Shown: piece by piece, positions 15,371 to 23,896 of the stretch
Layout of the letters: each line of letters starts with the position of its first letter
Numbering within the stretch: the first letter of the stretch is position 1
Notes under the pieces: model-generated
What the model was told of the DNA's origin: nothing
Database searches by the model: none
What the model saw: the letters and a program-made list of their open reading frames with translations, nothing else
Origin: Streptomyces davaonensis JCM 4913
Lineage (GTDB): Bacteria > Actinomycetota > Actinomycetes > Streptomycetales > Streptomycetaceae
Assembly (NCBI RefSeq): GCF_000349325.1
Contig: NC_020504.1
Span: forward strand, 6,792,053-6,856,052
Length of the DNA stretch: 64,000 nt
Direction: 5' to 3'
Translations under genes and position numbers: made by a program

Positions 15371-16396
15371 TCAAACGGCCGTGTACGTCACCGGATTACT
15401 CCCCGCCACGGCCTCCGCCCGGCCCAGCTTCACCAGTCGGCGCAAGTGCGACTCGGCCTCCGACACCGCGATGTTCCTTGATCCGTAAGGGATTTGGTCC
15501 CAGGGGCGGTTCCACTCCATGCGCTCGGCGAGCTGCCAGGCGGTGAGGGGATCGGAGAGGAGGGAGAGGAGGTCGGTGAGCCGGGACTCGTGGTGGGTGA
15601 GGAGGTCGGCGACGCGGGTTCCGGCGTCGGTGAAGGGGTGTTGGTGGGCCGGGAGGATCTCGGCGGGGGAGAGACGGGCGACGCGTTCGAGGGAGTCGAG
15701 GTAGTCGCCGAGGGGGTCGGTGATCGTCGCGTCGTCGGGGTCCTCGTAGAGGCCGATGTGGGGGGTGATCTCCGGGAGGACGTGGTCGCCGGAGAACAGG
15801 CGGCCGTTGCCGGGGAGTCCGGCGGGGTGGGCCTCCTCCAGGTGCAGACAGACATGGCCCGGGGTGTGGCCGGGGGTCCAGATGGCGCGTAGGCGGCGGC
15901 CGGGAAGAGGGAGGAGGTCACCGGGGACGATCTCGCGGTCCGGGAGGGCGGGGGAGAGGCCGGGCAGATTACGGCGGCGGGCGCCGCGCAACGGCGCCAC
16001 ATGCTCCTCCGGGGCGCCGGCCGCCGTGAGCTTGGCCGCCATGTACGTGAACCAGCGCTCGGGTTCGGCCGATCGCGTACGGCGCACGATCGCCGCGTCC
16101 GCCGCGTGCATCGCGATCCAGGCGCCGGACGCCTCGCGCACCTTGCCGGACAGGCCGTGGTGGTCGGGGTGATGGTGGGTGATGACCACACCGTGGATCT
16201 CGGCGGGCGCGGTCCCGCAGGCGGCCAGCCCGTCGGCGAGCGTGTCCCAGGAGGCCGGGTCGTCCCACCCGGTGTCGATCAGCACCGGCCCGCGGTCGGT
16301 GTCCACCACGTACACCAGCGTGTGCCCGAGGGGGTTGTCCGGGATGGGCACCCGAACGGACCGTACGCCCCCGCCGTGGTCGTGCGTGTTCGTCAT
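15371..16396 (-). CDS. MBL-fold metallohydrolase
   Basis: A 341-residue metallo-beta-lactamase-fold enzyme. Zinc ligands are in THHHPDHHGL, TPGHTPGHVC and SGDHVLPEI, with DTGWDD near the N terminus. The C-terminal 100 residues hold a helical region (HHESRLTDLLSLL, then AESHLRRLVKLGRAEA) like the winged-helix end seen in LACTB2-type hydrolases, where thioesters or similar are cleaved. A good ribosome-binding site (GGAGGGCAG) precedes the ATG. Divergent from the aldehyde dehydrogenase across a shared intergenic region with a KstR-like operator, so both units may be co-regulated. Confidence 0.85.
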   Translation of the reverse strand: MTNTHDHGGGVRSVRVPIPDNPLGHTLVYVVDTDRGPVLIDTGWDDPASWDTLADGLAACGTAPAEIHGVVITHHHPDHHGLSGKVREASGAWIAMHAADAAIVRRTRSAEPERWFTYMAAKLTAAGAPEEHVAPLRGARRRNLPGLSPALPDREIVPGDLLPLPGRRLRAIWTPGHTPGHVCLHLEEAHPAGLPGNGRLFSGDHVLPEITPHIGLYEDPDDATITDPLGDYLDSLERVARLSPAEILPAHQHPFTDAGTRVADLLTHHESRLTDLLSLLSDPLTAWQLAERMEWNRPWDQIPYGSRNIAVSEAESHLRRLVKLGRAEAVAGSNPVTYTAV

Positions 16397-16431
16397 CTGC
16401 CCTCCGCCTCGCGGCCATTGCTCACTATAAC

Positions 16432-16450
16432 TAGAACTGGTATCAGTTCT
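16432..16450. promoter_or_regulatory. KstR-like operator and inverted repeat, aldehyde dehydrogenase promoter
   Basis: TAGAACTGGTATCA (16432-16445) fits the KstR pattern T-NN-AAC-NN-GTT-NN-A with one mismatch (GTA for GTT). The same bases hold a perfect repeat AGAACTG-GTAT-CAGTTCT (16433-16450). A TATAAC hexamer at 16426-16431 abuts it, so a bound repressor would cover the promoter. It lies between divergent genes. Confidence 0.5.
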
Positions 16451-16503
16451 GAAGCAGCGTCAGAAATCAAGCACTCCACCTTGCGAAGCTGGAGGCGTCG
16501 GCC

Positions 16504-17961
16504 ATGACCGAGCTCGTGGAACACGGACAGCTGTTCATCGGCGGGGAGTTGACCGACCCCCTCGGCAAGGACGTCATCGAGGTGATCTCGCCGCACACGG
16601 AGGAGGTCATCGGGCGGGTGCCGCACGCGTCCCCCGCCGATGTCGACCGGGCGGTGGCCGTGGCGCGCCGGGCCTTCGACGAGGGGCCCTGGCCTCGGAT
16701 GAGCCTCGACGAGCGGATCGAGGTGGTCAGCCGGATCAAGGACGCCATCGCCGTGCGGCACGAGGAGATCGCCCGGGTCATCTCCTCCGAGAACGGCTCC
16801 CCGTACTCCTGGAGCGTCCTCGCGCAGGCGCTCGGCGCGATGATGGTGTGGGACTCGGCGATCACGGTCGCGCGGAGCTTCCCGTACGAGGAATACCGCG
16901 ACGGAGTCCTCGGCAAGATCCTCGTCCGCCGGGAGCCGGTCGGTGTCGTGGCGGCCGTGGTCCCTTGGAACGTTCCCCAGTTCGTCGCCGCCGCCAAGCT
17001 CGCCCCCGCGCTGCTCACCGGCTGCACCGTCGTTCTCAAGCCGTCGCCCGAATCGCCCCTGGACGCCTACCTCCTCGCCGAGATCGCGACCGAGGCCGGG
17101 CTGCCGGAGGGCGTGCTGTCGATCCTGCCCGCCGACCGGGAGACCAGCGAGTACCTGGTCGGGCATCCCGGTGTCGACAAGGTCTCCTTCACCGGATCCG
17201 TCGCCGCCGGGAAGCGCGTCATGGAGGTCGCCGCCCGTAATCTCACCCGCGTCACCCTTGAGCTGGGCGGCAAGTCCGCCGCGGTCGTGCTGCCGGACGC
17301 GGACGTCGAGGCGGCGGTGGCCGGGATCGTCCCCGCGGCCTGGATGAACAACGGCCAGGCCTGTGTGGCGCAGACCCGCATCCTCCTGCCGCGCTCCCGC
17401 TACGACGAGTTCGCCGAGGCCCTCGCCGCCGCCGCGAACGCCCTCGTCGTCGGCGACCCCCTCGACCCGGCCACCCAGGTCGGCCCGCTGGTCGCCCGGC
17501 GCCAGCAGCAGCGCAACCTCGACTACATCCGCATCGGCCAGGAGGAGGGCGCCAAGATCCTCACCGGCGGCGGACGGCCACCGGGCCGGGATCGCGGCTG
17601 GTACGTCGAGCCGACGCTCTTCGGGGACGTCGACAACTCCATGCGGATCGCCCGCGAGGAGATCTTCGGCCCGGTCATCTGCCTGCTGCCCTACGGCGAC
17701 GAGAACGAGGCCGTGAAGATCGCCAATGATTCCGACTACGGGCTCTCCGGCAGCGTCTGGACCGCCGACGTCGCACGCGGCATCGAGGTCGCCCGCCAGG
17801 TCCGTACTGGCACCTACTCGGTCAACACCTTCAGCCTCGACATGCTCGGCCCCTTCGGCGGCTACAAGAACTCCGGTCTGGGGCGGGAGTTCGGGCCCGA
17901 GGGCTACGGCGAGTACCTCGAGCACAAGATGATCCACCTCCCCGCGGGCTGGGAGGCGTAA
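16504..17961 (+). CDS. NAD(P)-dependent aldehyde dehydrogenase
   Basis: 485 residues, full-length ALDH superfamily. The Rossmann segment holds SFTGSVAAGKRV, the general-base glutamate is E253 in TLELGGKS, and the nucleophile cysteine is C287 in NNGQACVAQTR. The C-terminal EEIFGPV and SGLGREFGPEGYGEY motifs are also present. It oxidises an aldehyde to the acid; in KstR-type regulons such enzymes act on steroid side-chain or propionyl-derived aldehydes, which is the inference here. The ATG at 16504 follows GGAGG. Followed five bases later by a ferredoxin, so it probably belongs with a P450 pathway whose P450 is not in this window. Confidence 0.9.
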   Translation: MTELVEHGQLFIGGELTDPLGKDVIEVISPHTEEVIGRVPHASPADVDRAVAVARRAFDEGPWPRMSLDERIEVVSRIKDAIAVRHEEIARVISSENGSPYSWSVLAQALGAMMVWDSAITVARSFPYEEYRDGVLGKILVRREPVGVVAAVVPWNVPQFVAAAKLAPALLTGCTVVLKPSPESPLDAYLLAEIATEAGLPEGVLSILPADRETSEYLVGHPGVDKVSFTGSVAAGKRVMEVAARNLTRVTLELGGKSAAVVLPDADVEAAVAGIVPAAWMNNGQACVAQTRILLPRSRYDEFAEALAAAANALVVGDPLDPATQVGPLVARRQQQRNLDYIRIGQEEGAKILTGGGRPPGRDRGWYVEPTLFGDVDNSMRIAREEIFGPVICLLPYGDENEAVKIANDSDYGLSGSVWTADVARGIEVARQVRTGTYSVNTFSLDMLGPFGGYKNSGLGREFGPEGYGEYLEHKMIHLPAGWEA

Positions 17962-17966
17962 GGGGG

Positions 17967-18200
17967 ATGGGAGACCGCTGGCACGTCGAGGTCGACCGGT
18001 CGGTGTGCATCGGCTCGGCCCAGTGCGTCCACCGCGCCCCTGACGGATTCCGCCTCGACACCGCCCGCCAGTCCCATCCGACCGAGCCCGAGATGGACGC
18101 GGCGGAAGGGGTTCTGGCGGCGGCGGAGAGCTGTCCGGTGGAGGCGATCGTGATCACGCTGCTGGGGAGTGGGGAGCCGGTCTTCCCGCCGGAGGATTAG
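17967..18200 (+). CDS. Ferredoxin (3Fe-4S/4Fe-4S single-cluster, P450 partner type)
   Basis: A 77-residue ferredoxin. Cluster ligands: Cys14 and Cys20 in CIGSAQC, and the late Cys-Pro in SCPVEAI. With Gly/Ser between the first two, this is the short actinobacterial ferredoxin that usually carries one 3Fe-4S cluster and donates electrons to cytochrome P450. It sits five bases behind the aldehyde dehydrogenase stop, with GGGGG as ribosome-binding site. No P450 or ferredoxin reductase is adjacent. Confidence 0.9.
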   Translation: MGDRWHVEVDRSVCIGSAQCVHRAPDGFRLDTARQSHPTEPEMDAAEGVLAAAESCPVEAIVITLLGSGEPVFPPED

Positions 18201-18232
18201 GAGGGAATTGGGAGATATTTTCCCTTTTCATC

Positions 18233-18433
18233 CACCCGCGGGAGTTCTATTCTGGGAAGTGGCCTACGGGGCGAGTGAGGGAGTCCGAACCGGAGTAGCC
18301 GACTCGGCGGAAAGCGGAAGGTTCGCTTACGCCGCTGCCGACGTCGACGGTCCGGGCTGAGAGGCCGGAAGGCAGCAGTCGGGCCGGAAGGCGACCCCCA
18401 ATACCTGATCCGGATCATGCCGGCGCAGGGAAC
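18233..18433 (+). ncRNA. TPP riboswitch-like element without an adjacent thiamine gene
   Basis: The 3' half matches the thi-box closely: CTGAGAG (18357-18363), then ACCTGATCCGG (18403-18413), ATCATGCCGGCG and CAGGGA. Upstream CGCGGGAG (18237-18244) matches the usual start of Streptomyces TPP switches, but about 110 bases separate it from CTGAGAG, so the P3 arm would be expanded. One core base differs (ATCATG for the usual GTCATG or ATAATG). Downstream on this strand there is no gene, only the 3' end of the opposing TetR gene, so the element is an orphan or remnant. Confidence 0.6.
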
Positions 18434-18453
18434 CCGTCTCGTAGGTCCTTTGT

Positions 18454-18479
18454 GTGCCGAGAGGCCGTGCCGAGAGGCC
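18454..18479. repeat. Tandem 13-bp duplication
   Basis: GTGCCGAGAGGCC occurs twice head to tail (18454-18466 and 18467-18479) immediately beside the TetR stop codon. Each copy contains a short inverted GCC-GAGA-GGC, so it might act as a weak transcript stop. Confidence 0.6.
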
Positions 18480-18481
18480 GG

Positions 18482-19102
18482 CTACGCACCCTCGGGCGCC
18501 GTCAGGTCGATCAGCCGGCACACCGTCTCGATGTCGATCTTCACCTGGGCGATGGAGGCGCGCCCCGAGAGCCAGGTGATCAGCGCGGAGTGCCAGGTGT
18601 GCTCGATGACCCGGACCGCCGAGAGCTGCGCGGGCGTCGGGTTCTCCTGACCCATCGCGTCCAGGATGATCAGCGTCGTCTGCCGCGACACCTGGTCGAC
18701 CTCGGGAGAGACGCTGCGGTCCGCGAAGGTCAGCGCGCGGACCATGGCGTCCGCCAGATGCGGCTCGCGCTGAAGGGCGCGGAAGGCCCGCATCAGCGTC
18801 TCCGCGACCCGCTCCGCCGCGGTGTCGCCCGCCGGCGGCTTCTTCCGCAGGGTGCCGTGCATGTGCTCCAGCTGGTCCTGCATGGTCGCGACCAGCAGAT
18901 GGATCTTGGAGGGGAAGTAGCGGTACAGGGTGCCGAGCGCCACCTGCGAGGACTCCGCGACCTCACGCATCTGCACCGCGTCGAAACCGCCCCGGCTGGC
19001 CAGCTGCGCGCTCGCGTGCAGGATGCGGCGGCGGCGGGCCTCCTGCCGCTCGGTGAGGGAGGAGGTGACCGGTCTCGCGGGATTGGCTGCCACCTTGTCC
19101 AC
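18482..19102 (-). CDS. TetR-family repressor, KstR-like
   Basis: 206 residues. N-terminal TetR helix-turn-helix: RRRRILHASAQLASRGGFDA, then VQMREVAESSQVALGTLYRY followed by FPSKIHLLV. The stretch VQMR-VA-V-VGTLYRYFPSK-HLLV and the later LADAMVRALTFAD and ASIAQVKIDIE segments follow what I recall of mycobacterial KstR, the repressor of cholesterol catabolism. GTG start with GAGGGGAACAAG upstream. A perfect KstR-type site lies 105 bp upstream (19207-19220), fitting autoregulation. The ligand is probably a CoA thioester of a steroid or long-chain acid. Confidence 0.85.
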   Translation of the reverse strand: MDKVAANPARPVTSSLTERQEARRRRILHASAQLASRGGFDAVQMREVAESSQVALGTLYRYFPSKIHLLVATMQDQLEHMHGTLRKKPPAGDTAAERVAETLMRAFRALQREPHLADAMVRALTFADRSVSPEVDQVSRQTTLIILDAMGQENPTPAQLSAVRVIEHTWHSALITWLSGRASIAQVKIDIETVCRLIDLTAPEGA

Positions 19103-19206
19103 CTTGTTCCCCTCACCGTGGCACGACCGTGGCGTGAATCACCTGATCCACTGCTCACGCCGTCTCTACCTGCCGGTAGATTCGGAGCCTCTTGAACGAT
19201 CAAGTC

Positions 19207-19220
19207 TGTAACTTGTTCTA
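19207..19220. promoter_or_regulatory. KstR-type operator in the tetR/glycosyltransferase intergenic region
   Basis: TGTAACTTGTTCTA matches T-NN-AAC-NN-GTT-NN-A at every fixed position. It lies between the divergent TetR gene and the glycosyltransferase operon, and could control either or both. Confidence 0.6.
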
Positions 19221-19274
19221 GATTAGCGTCCCGTCGTAATCTCGCGGGACAGTGCAGGGAGAAGGGGGCCCGGA

Positions 19275-20654
19275 GTGACCGCTGAGGCCAGTCGGACGGG
19301 GTCCTCCCAGGAGCCCGCCGCGGACGGCGAGCGACCGCTCGACATCGCGCTTCTCACCTACAAAGGGAACCCGTTCTGCGGCGGCCAGGGCGTCTACGTC
19401 CGCCATCTCTCCCGCGAACTGGCCCGCCTCGGCCACCGGGTCGAGGTCATCGGCGCCCAGCCCTACCCGGTCCTCGACGAAGGCGTTCCCCTCACCGAGC
19501 TGGCGAGCCTGGACCTGTACCGCTCCCCGGACCCCTTTCGCACCCCCAAGCGGGACGAGTACCGCGACTGGGTCGACGCCCTCGAAGTGGCGACCATGTG
19601 GACCGGCGGTTTCCCCGAGCCGCTGACCTTCTCGCTGCGCGCCCGCCGCCATCTGCGCGCCCGGCGCGGCGAGTTCGACGTCGTCCACGACAACCAGACG
19701 CTCGGCTACGGCCTGTTGGGCGACGTGGGCGCCCCCCTCGTCACCACCATCCACCACCCCATCACCGTCGACCGGCAGCTGGAGCTGGACGCGGCCGAGG
19801 GCTGGCAGCGCCGCTACTCGGTGCGCCGCTGGTACGCCTTCACCCGGATGCAGAAGCGTGTAGCCCGCCGTCTGCCGTCCGTCCTCACCGTCTCCGGCAC
19901 CTCCCGCTCGGAGATCGTCGAGCACCTCGGCGTGCGCGAGGACCGCATTCACGTCGTCCACATCGGCGCGGACACCGACCTCTTCTCGCCGGACCCGTCC
20001 GTCCCGCGGATCCCCGGCCGGATCGTCACCACCTCCAGCGCAGACGTCCCCCTCAAGGGGCTCGTCTTCCTCGTCGAGGCGCTCGCCAAGGTGCGCACCG
20101 AACACCCCGACGCCCACCTCGTCGTCGTGGGAAAGAAGCCCACCGAGGGCCCGGTCGCGCAGTGCATCGAGCGCTACGGCCTCGAAGGCGCCGTCGAGTT
20201 CGTCAAGGGCATCTCCGACGCCGAACTGGTCGACCTGGTCCGCTCGGCCGAGGTCGCCTGCGTGCCGTCGCTGTACGAGGGCTTCTCCCTGCCCGCCGCC
20301 GAGGCCATGGCCACGGGCACGCCGCTGGTCGCGACGACGGGCGGTGCGATTCCCGAGGTGGCCGGTGCGGACGGCGAGACGTGCCTCGCGGTGCCGACCG
20401 GCGACGCGGGCGCGCTGGCCGCGGGGCTGAGCCGGCTCCTGGGCGACCCCGACCTTCGGGCACGGCTCGGCCGGGCCGGCCGTGAGCGCGTACTGGCGAA
20501 GTTCACCTGGGCGAAAGCCGCGGAGGGCACGGTGTCCCGGTACCGCGAGGCGATCGCCCGCTCTGGGCTCGCGCCGGTGACCCGAGACGGCGTCACACCC
20601 CCGACCTCCACCAGTGCAACCAGCGTCTATCCCGAAAGCAGGGCCACGTGCTGA
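19275..20654 (+). CDS. GT4-family glycosyltransferase
   Basis: 459 residues, GT-B fold. The N-terminal nucleotide-sugar-fold part has CGGQGVYVRHLSRELARLGH, then DVVHDNQTLGYGLLG. The C-terminal donor-binding half has SSADVPLKGLVFLVEALAKV and PSLYEGFSLPAAEAMATGTP, the E-x7-E motif of retaining GT4 enzymes. It should add a sugar to an unknown acceptor in the cytoplasm. GTG start, GAAGGGGG upstream. Its end overlaps the methyltransferase start, giving a three-gene operon with the six-hairpin protein. Confidence 0.85.
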   Translation: MTAEASRTGSSQEPAADGERPLDIALLTYKGNPFCGGQGVYVRHLSRELARLGHRVEVIGAQPYPVLDEGVPLTELASLDLYRSPDPFRTPKRDEYRDWVDALEVATMWTGGFPEPLTFSLRARRHLRARRGEFDVVHDNQTLGYGLLGDVGAPLVTTIHHPITVDRQLELDAAEGWQRRYSVRRWYAFTRMQKRVARRLPSVLTVSGTSRSEIVEHLGVREDRIHVVHIGADTDLFSPDPSVPRIPGRIVTTSSADVPLKGLVFLVEALAKVRTEHPDAHLVVVGKKPTEGPVAQCIERYGLEGAVEFVKGISDAELVDLVRSAEVACVPSLYEGFSLPAAEAMATGTPLVATTGGAIPEVAGADGETCLAVPTGDAGALAAGLSRLLGDPDLRARLGRAGRERVLAKFTWAKAAEGTVSRYREAIARSGLAPVTRDGVTPPTSTSATSVYPESRATC

Positions 20655-21382
20655 CCGTCGACTTCTCCCGGTTCCCGCTCGCCCCGGGCGACCGAGTCCT
20701 GGACCTCGGCTGCGGCGCCGGCCGGCACGCCTTCGAGTGCTACCGGCGCGGCGCCCAGGTCGTCGCGCTGGACCAGAACGGCGAGGAGATCCGCGAGGTC
20801 GCGAAGTGGTTCGCGGCGATGAAGGAGGCCGGCGAGGCCCCCGAGGGAGCCACCGCCACGGCGATGGAGGGCGACGCCCTGGCCCTCCCCTTCCCCGACG
20901 AGTCCTTCGACGTCGTCATCATCTCCGAGGTCATGGAGCACATCCCCGACGACAAGGGCGTACTCGCCGAGATGGTGCGCGTCCTCAAGCCCGGCGGCCG
21001 GATCGCCATCACCGTCCCGCGCTACGGCCCCGAGAAGGTCTGCTGGGCCCTGTCCGACGCCTACCACGAGGTCGAGGGCGGCCACATCCGCATCTACAAG
21101 GCGGACGAACTCCTCGCGAAGATCAGGGAAGCGGGCCTGCGGCCGTACGGCACCCACCACGCCCACGCCCTGCATTCGCCGTACTGGTGGCTGAAGTGCG
21201 CGTTCGGCGTCGACAACGACAAGGCGCTGCCGGTGAAGGCGTACCACAAGCTGCTGGTCTGGGACATCATGAAGAAGCCGCTGGCCACCCGGGTCGCCGA
21301 GCAGGCGCTGAACCCGCTGATCGGCAAGAGCTTCGTGGCGTACGCGACCAAGCCGCACCTGCCTCAGGTGGCTACCTCGTGA
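20648..21382 (+). CDS. Class I SAM-dependent methyltransferase
   Basis: 244 residues. Motif I is VLDLGCGAGRHAFE at residues 17-30; a DxNGEEI acidic segment follows, then MEGDALALPFPDESFDVV (motif II region) and LKPGGRIAI (motif III region). The family is Methyltransf_11/UbiE-like. GTG start inside the end of the glycosyltransferase gene (7-bp overlap) and GTGA overlap with the next gene. Target unknown; the operon suggests a glycosylated lipid or small molecule. Confidence 0.85.
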   Translation: MLTVDFSRFPLAPGDRVLDLGCGAGRHAFECYRRGAQVVALDQNGEEIREVAKWFAAMKEAGEAPEGATATAMEGDALALPFPDESFDVVIISEVMEHIPDDKGVLAEMVRVLKPGGRIAITVPRYGPEKVCWALSDAYHEVEGGHIRIYKADELLAKIREAGLRPYGTHHAHALHSPYWWLKCAFGVDNDKALPVKAYHKLLVWDIMKKPLATRVAEQALNPLIGKSFVAYATKPHLPQVATS

Positions 21383-22449
21383 CCACTCCCCGGACGGAAC
21401 ACCTGGTCCTGCCCGGGGTCCTCACCGCCGAGCAGGCCGCCGCGACCGTCGCCGGACTGCTGGCCGTGCAGCGGGAGGACGGCGCGATCCCGTGGTTCCG
21501 GGGCCACCACCTGGACCCCTGGGACCATGTCGAGGCCGCCATGGGCCTGGACGCGGCCGGTGAACACGCCGCCGCCGAGCGGGCCTACGAGTGGCTCGCC
21601 CGGCACCAGAACGAGGACGGCTCCTGGTACGCGGCGTACCAGGACGGGGCGCACGACGACATCACCGACCGCGGCCGGGAGACGAACTTCGTCGCCTACA
21701 TAGCCGTGGGCGTCTGGCACCACTACCTCTCCACGGGCGACGACACGTTCCTGGACCGCATGTGGCCGACGGTGTACGCGGCGACGGAGTTCGTCCTGCG
21801 GCTCCAGCAGCCCGGCGGCCAGATCGGCTGGCGCCGCGACGACGACGGCACGCCGACCGCGGACGCCCTGCTCACCGGCTCGTCCTCGATCCACCACGCC
21901 CTGCGCTGCGCGCTCGCCATCGCGGAACAGCGCGAAGAGCCCCAGCCGGACTGGGAGTTGGCGACCGGCTCCCTGCGCCACGCCATCCGCCGCCACCCCG
22001 AGCGCTTCCTGGACAAGGACCGCTACTCGATGGACTGGTACTACCCGGTCCTGGGCGGCGCGCTGACCGGCGCGGAGGCCAAGGCCCGCATCGAGGAGTC
22101 CTGGGACCGCTTCGTCGTCCCCGGCCTCGGCGTGCGCTGCGTCGTCCCCAACCCGTGGGTCACGGGCGGCGAATCGGCCGAACTCGCCCTGGCCCTGTGG
22201 GCGATGGGCGAGTCCGACCGGGCCCTGGACATCCTCCAGTCGATCCAGCACCTGCGCGACGAGGAGACCGGCCTGTACTGGACGGGCTACGTCTTCGAGG
22301 ACAAGGCGATCTGGCCGCGCGAGCTGACGACGTGGACGGCGGGTTCGCTGCTCCTCGCGGTCGCGGCACTCGGCGGGCATGAGGCGACCTGCCAGGTCTT
22401 CGGCGGGGACCAACTGCCCACCGGCCTCGACCCCGACTGCTGCGTCTGA
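21379..22449 (+). CDS. Six-hairpin/terpenoid-cyclase-like alpha-barrel protein (annotated elsewhere as prenyltransferase)
   Basis: 356 residues made of helical repeats: AVQREDGAIPWFRGHHLDPW, then WLARHQNEDGSWYAAY, TYEFVLRLQQ-like segments and AIRRHPERFLDKDRYS. The pattern is an alpha/alpha toroid, shared by prenyltransferase/squalene cyclases and six-hairpin glycosidases. I see no DXDD cyclase motif, so cyclase activity is doubtful; HLDPWDHVE and ITDRGRETNF are possible active-site segments of a glycosidase-like enzyme. It ends in DCCV. Translationally coupled to the methyltransferase. The reaction is unknown. Confidence 0.7.
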   Translation: MTTPRTEHLVLPGVLTAEQAAATVAGLLAVQREDGAIPWFRGHHLDPWDHVEAAMGLDAAGEHAAAERAYEWLARHQNEDGSWYAAYQDGAHDDITDRGRETNFVAYIAVGVWHHYLSTGDDTFLDRMWPTVYAATEFVLRLQQPGGQIGWRRDDDGTPTADALLTGSSSIHHALRCALAIAEQREEPQPDWELATGSLRHAIRRHPERFLDKDRYSMDWYYPVLGGALTGAEAKARIEESWDRFVVPGLGVRCVVPNPWVTGGESAELALALWAMGESDRALDILQSIQHLRDEETGLYWTGYVFEDKAIWPRELTTWTAGSLLLAVAALGGHEATCQVFGGDQLPTGLDPDCCV

Positions 22450-22451
22450 CC

Positions 22452-22745
22452 TCAGTGACGGTGCACGCGGTTCGCTATGGCGTGCCCGACGAACAGGTAC
22501 ACCACCGCGGCGAGCCCGTACCCCGCCACGACCCTGGCCCACGCCGCGTCGAACGTGAACAGGTCGTGGGACCAGCCCGCCAGCCAGCGGGCCACGTCGT
22601 GCACGAACTGCACGAAGTCGTTCGCGCGGTTCGCGTCCAGCAGGTACATCAGGATCCACAGCCCGAGGATCAGGGCCATGACGTCGGCGACGATCGCGAT
22701 GATCGTGCCGGCCTGGTTGGCACCATTGCGATATCGAGGGGACAT
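22452..22745 (-). CDS. Small membrane protein, two or three helices
   Basis: 97 residues with strongly hydrophobic segments TIIAIVADVMALILGLWILMYLL and VVAGYGLAAVVYLFVGHAIA, separated by an amphipathic stretch DFVQFVHDVARWLAGWSHDL. No recognised domain. The ATG at 22745 is preferred over a GTG two codons upstream. The stop lies two bases from the stop of the convergent operon, so this is a separate transcription unit. Confidence 0.7.
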   Translation of the reverse strand: MSPRYRNGANQAGTIIAIVADVMALILGLWILMYLLDANRANDFVQFVHDVARWLAGWSHDLFTFDAAWARVVAGYGLAAVVYLFVGHAIANRVHRH

Positions 22746-22785
22746 GCCCACCGGGTAGCCCGTCGGGCATGAGTCAAACTCGGGT

Positions 22786-23790
22786 TCACCGGTTGAGCTC
22801 GGCGAGCACCCTCAGCGTCTCCGGGTCCGGTGCCAGGGCCAGCAGGTCCGTCACCGGGCCCTTGCGCCACAACTCCAGCCGCTCGGCGATGCGTTCGCGC
22901 GGTCCGACGAGGGAGATCTCGTCGGCGAAGGCGTCGGGGACGGCGAGCACGGCCTCCTGTCGACGCCCGTCGAGGAAGAGCCGCTGGATTCTCCGCGCCG
23001 CCTCCTCGTACCCCATGCGGGCCATCAGGTCGGCGTGGAAGTTGCGGGAGGCGTGGCCCATGCCGCCGATGTAGAAGCCGAGCATGGTCTTCACGGGCAG
23101 GAGACCCTCGGCCACGTCGTCGCAGACGCGGACCTGGGCCATGGGCGCGACGAGGAACCCTGGCGGGAGGTCGGGGAGCGCGTACGCGTCCGGGCGGCTG
23201 GGCGACCAGTACAGCGGGAGCCAGCCGTCGGCGATGCGGGTGGTCTGGGCGACGTTCTTCGGGCCCTCGGCGCCGAGGAGGACGGGGAGTTCGGGGCGCA
23301 GGGGGTGGGTGATGGGCTTGAGGGGTTTGCCGAGCCCGAAGGCGTCGTCGCCGCGATACGGGAGGGGATGGAAACGGCCGTCGAGCGCGACGGGGGCCTG
23401 CCGCCTGAGGACTTGCCGTACGACATCGACGTACTCGCGGGTCGCGGTGAGGGGCGACTTCGGGAAGGGACGGCCGTACCAGCCCTCGACGACCTGCGGA
23501 CCCGACAGTCCGAGCCCCAGCATCATCCGCCCGCCGGAGAGATGGTCGAGGGTGAGCGCGTGCATGGCCGTGGTCGTCGGCGACCGGGCGGCCATCTGCG
23601 CAACGGCCGTGCCCAGCTTGATCCTTGAGGTGTGCGCCGCGATCCAGGTGAGCGGGGTGAAGGCGTCGGACCCCCAACTCTCGGCGGTCCACACGGAGTC
23701 GTACCCGAGCCGCTCGGCCTCCTGAGCCAGCGCTAGGTGCTCCGGGGAGGGGCCACGCCCCCAGTAGCCGAGCGCGAGACCGAGCCGCAT
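22786..23790 (-). CDS. LLM-class F420-dependent oxidoreductase
   Basis: 334 residues, luciferase-like TIM barrel. It starts MRLGLALGYWGRGPSPEHLA, then YDSVWTAESWGSDAFTPLTW, SGGRMMLGLGLSGPQV, and the cofactor-binding PVLLGAEGPKNVAQTTRIADG. This subfamily typically uses coenzyme F420 in actinobacteria. GGAGGCAGGT precedes the ATG. Monocistronic. The substrate is not evident; related enzymes appear with sterol and lipid metabolism. Confidence 0.85.
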   Translation of the reverse strand: MRLGLALGYWGRGPSPEHLALAQEAERLGYDSVWTAESWGSDAFTPLTWIAAHTSRIKLGTAVAQMAARSPTTTAMHALTLDHLSGGRMMLGLGLSGPQVVEGWYGRPFPKSPLTATREYVDVVRQVLRRQAPVALDGRFHPLPYRGDDAFGLGKPLKPITHPLRPELPVLLGAEGPKNVAQTTRIADGWLPLYWSPSRPDAYALPDLPPGFLVAPMAQVRVCDDVAEGLLPVKTMLGFYIGGMGHASRNFHADLMARMGYEEAARRIQRLFLDGRRQEAVLAVPDAFADEISLVGPRERIAERLELWRKGPVTDLLALAPDPETLRVLAELNR

Positions 23791-23830
23791 ACCTGCCTCC
23801 TGACGGTGCGTCAGCCGGGGGAGGTGACTG

Positions 23831-23873
23831 TACGACAACGGCCCCTCACCGGGAAGGGCGAGGGGCCGTCGTA
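23831..23873 (-). terminator. Terminator of the Pro/Gln-rich membrane-protein gene
   Basis: TACGAC-ACGGCCCCT pairs with AGGGGCCGT-CGTA around an imperfect loop. It lies 24 bp past the stop of the minus-strand gene ending at 23897. Confidence 0.75.
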
Positions 23874-23896
23874 CGGCTTGCTGTTGCTGCTACGGC

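Noticed and set aside
16393..17937. 514-residue minus-strand frame opposite the aldehyde dehydrogenase
   Set aside because: Shadow frame; ALDH catalytic residues are intact on the plus strand.
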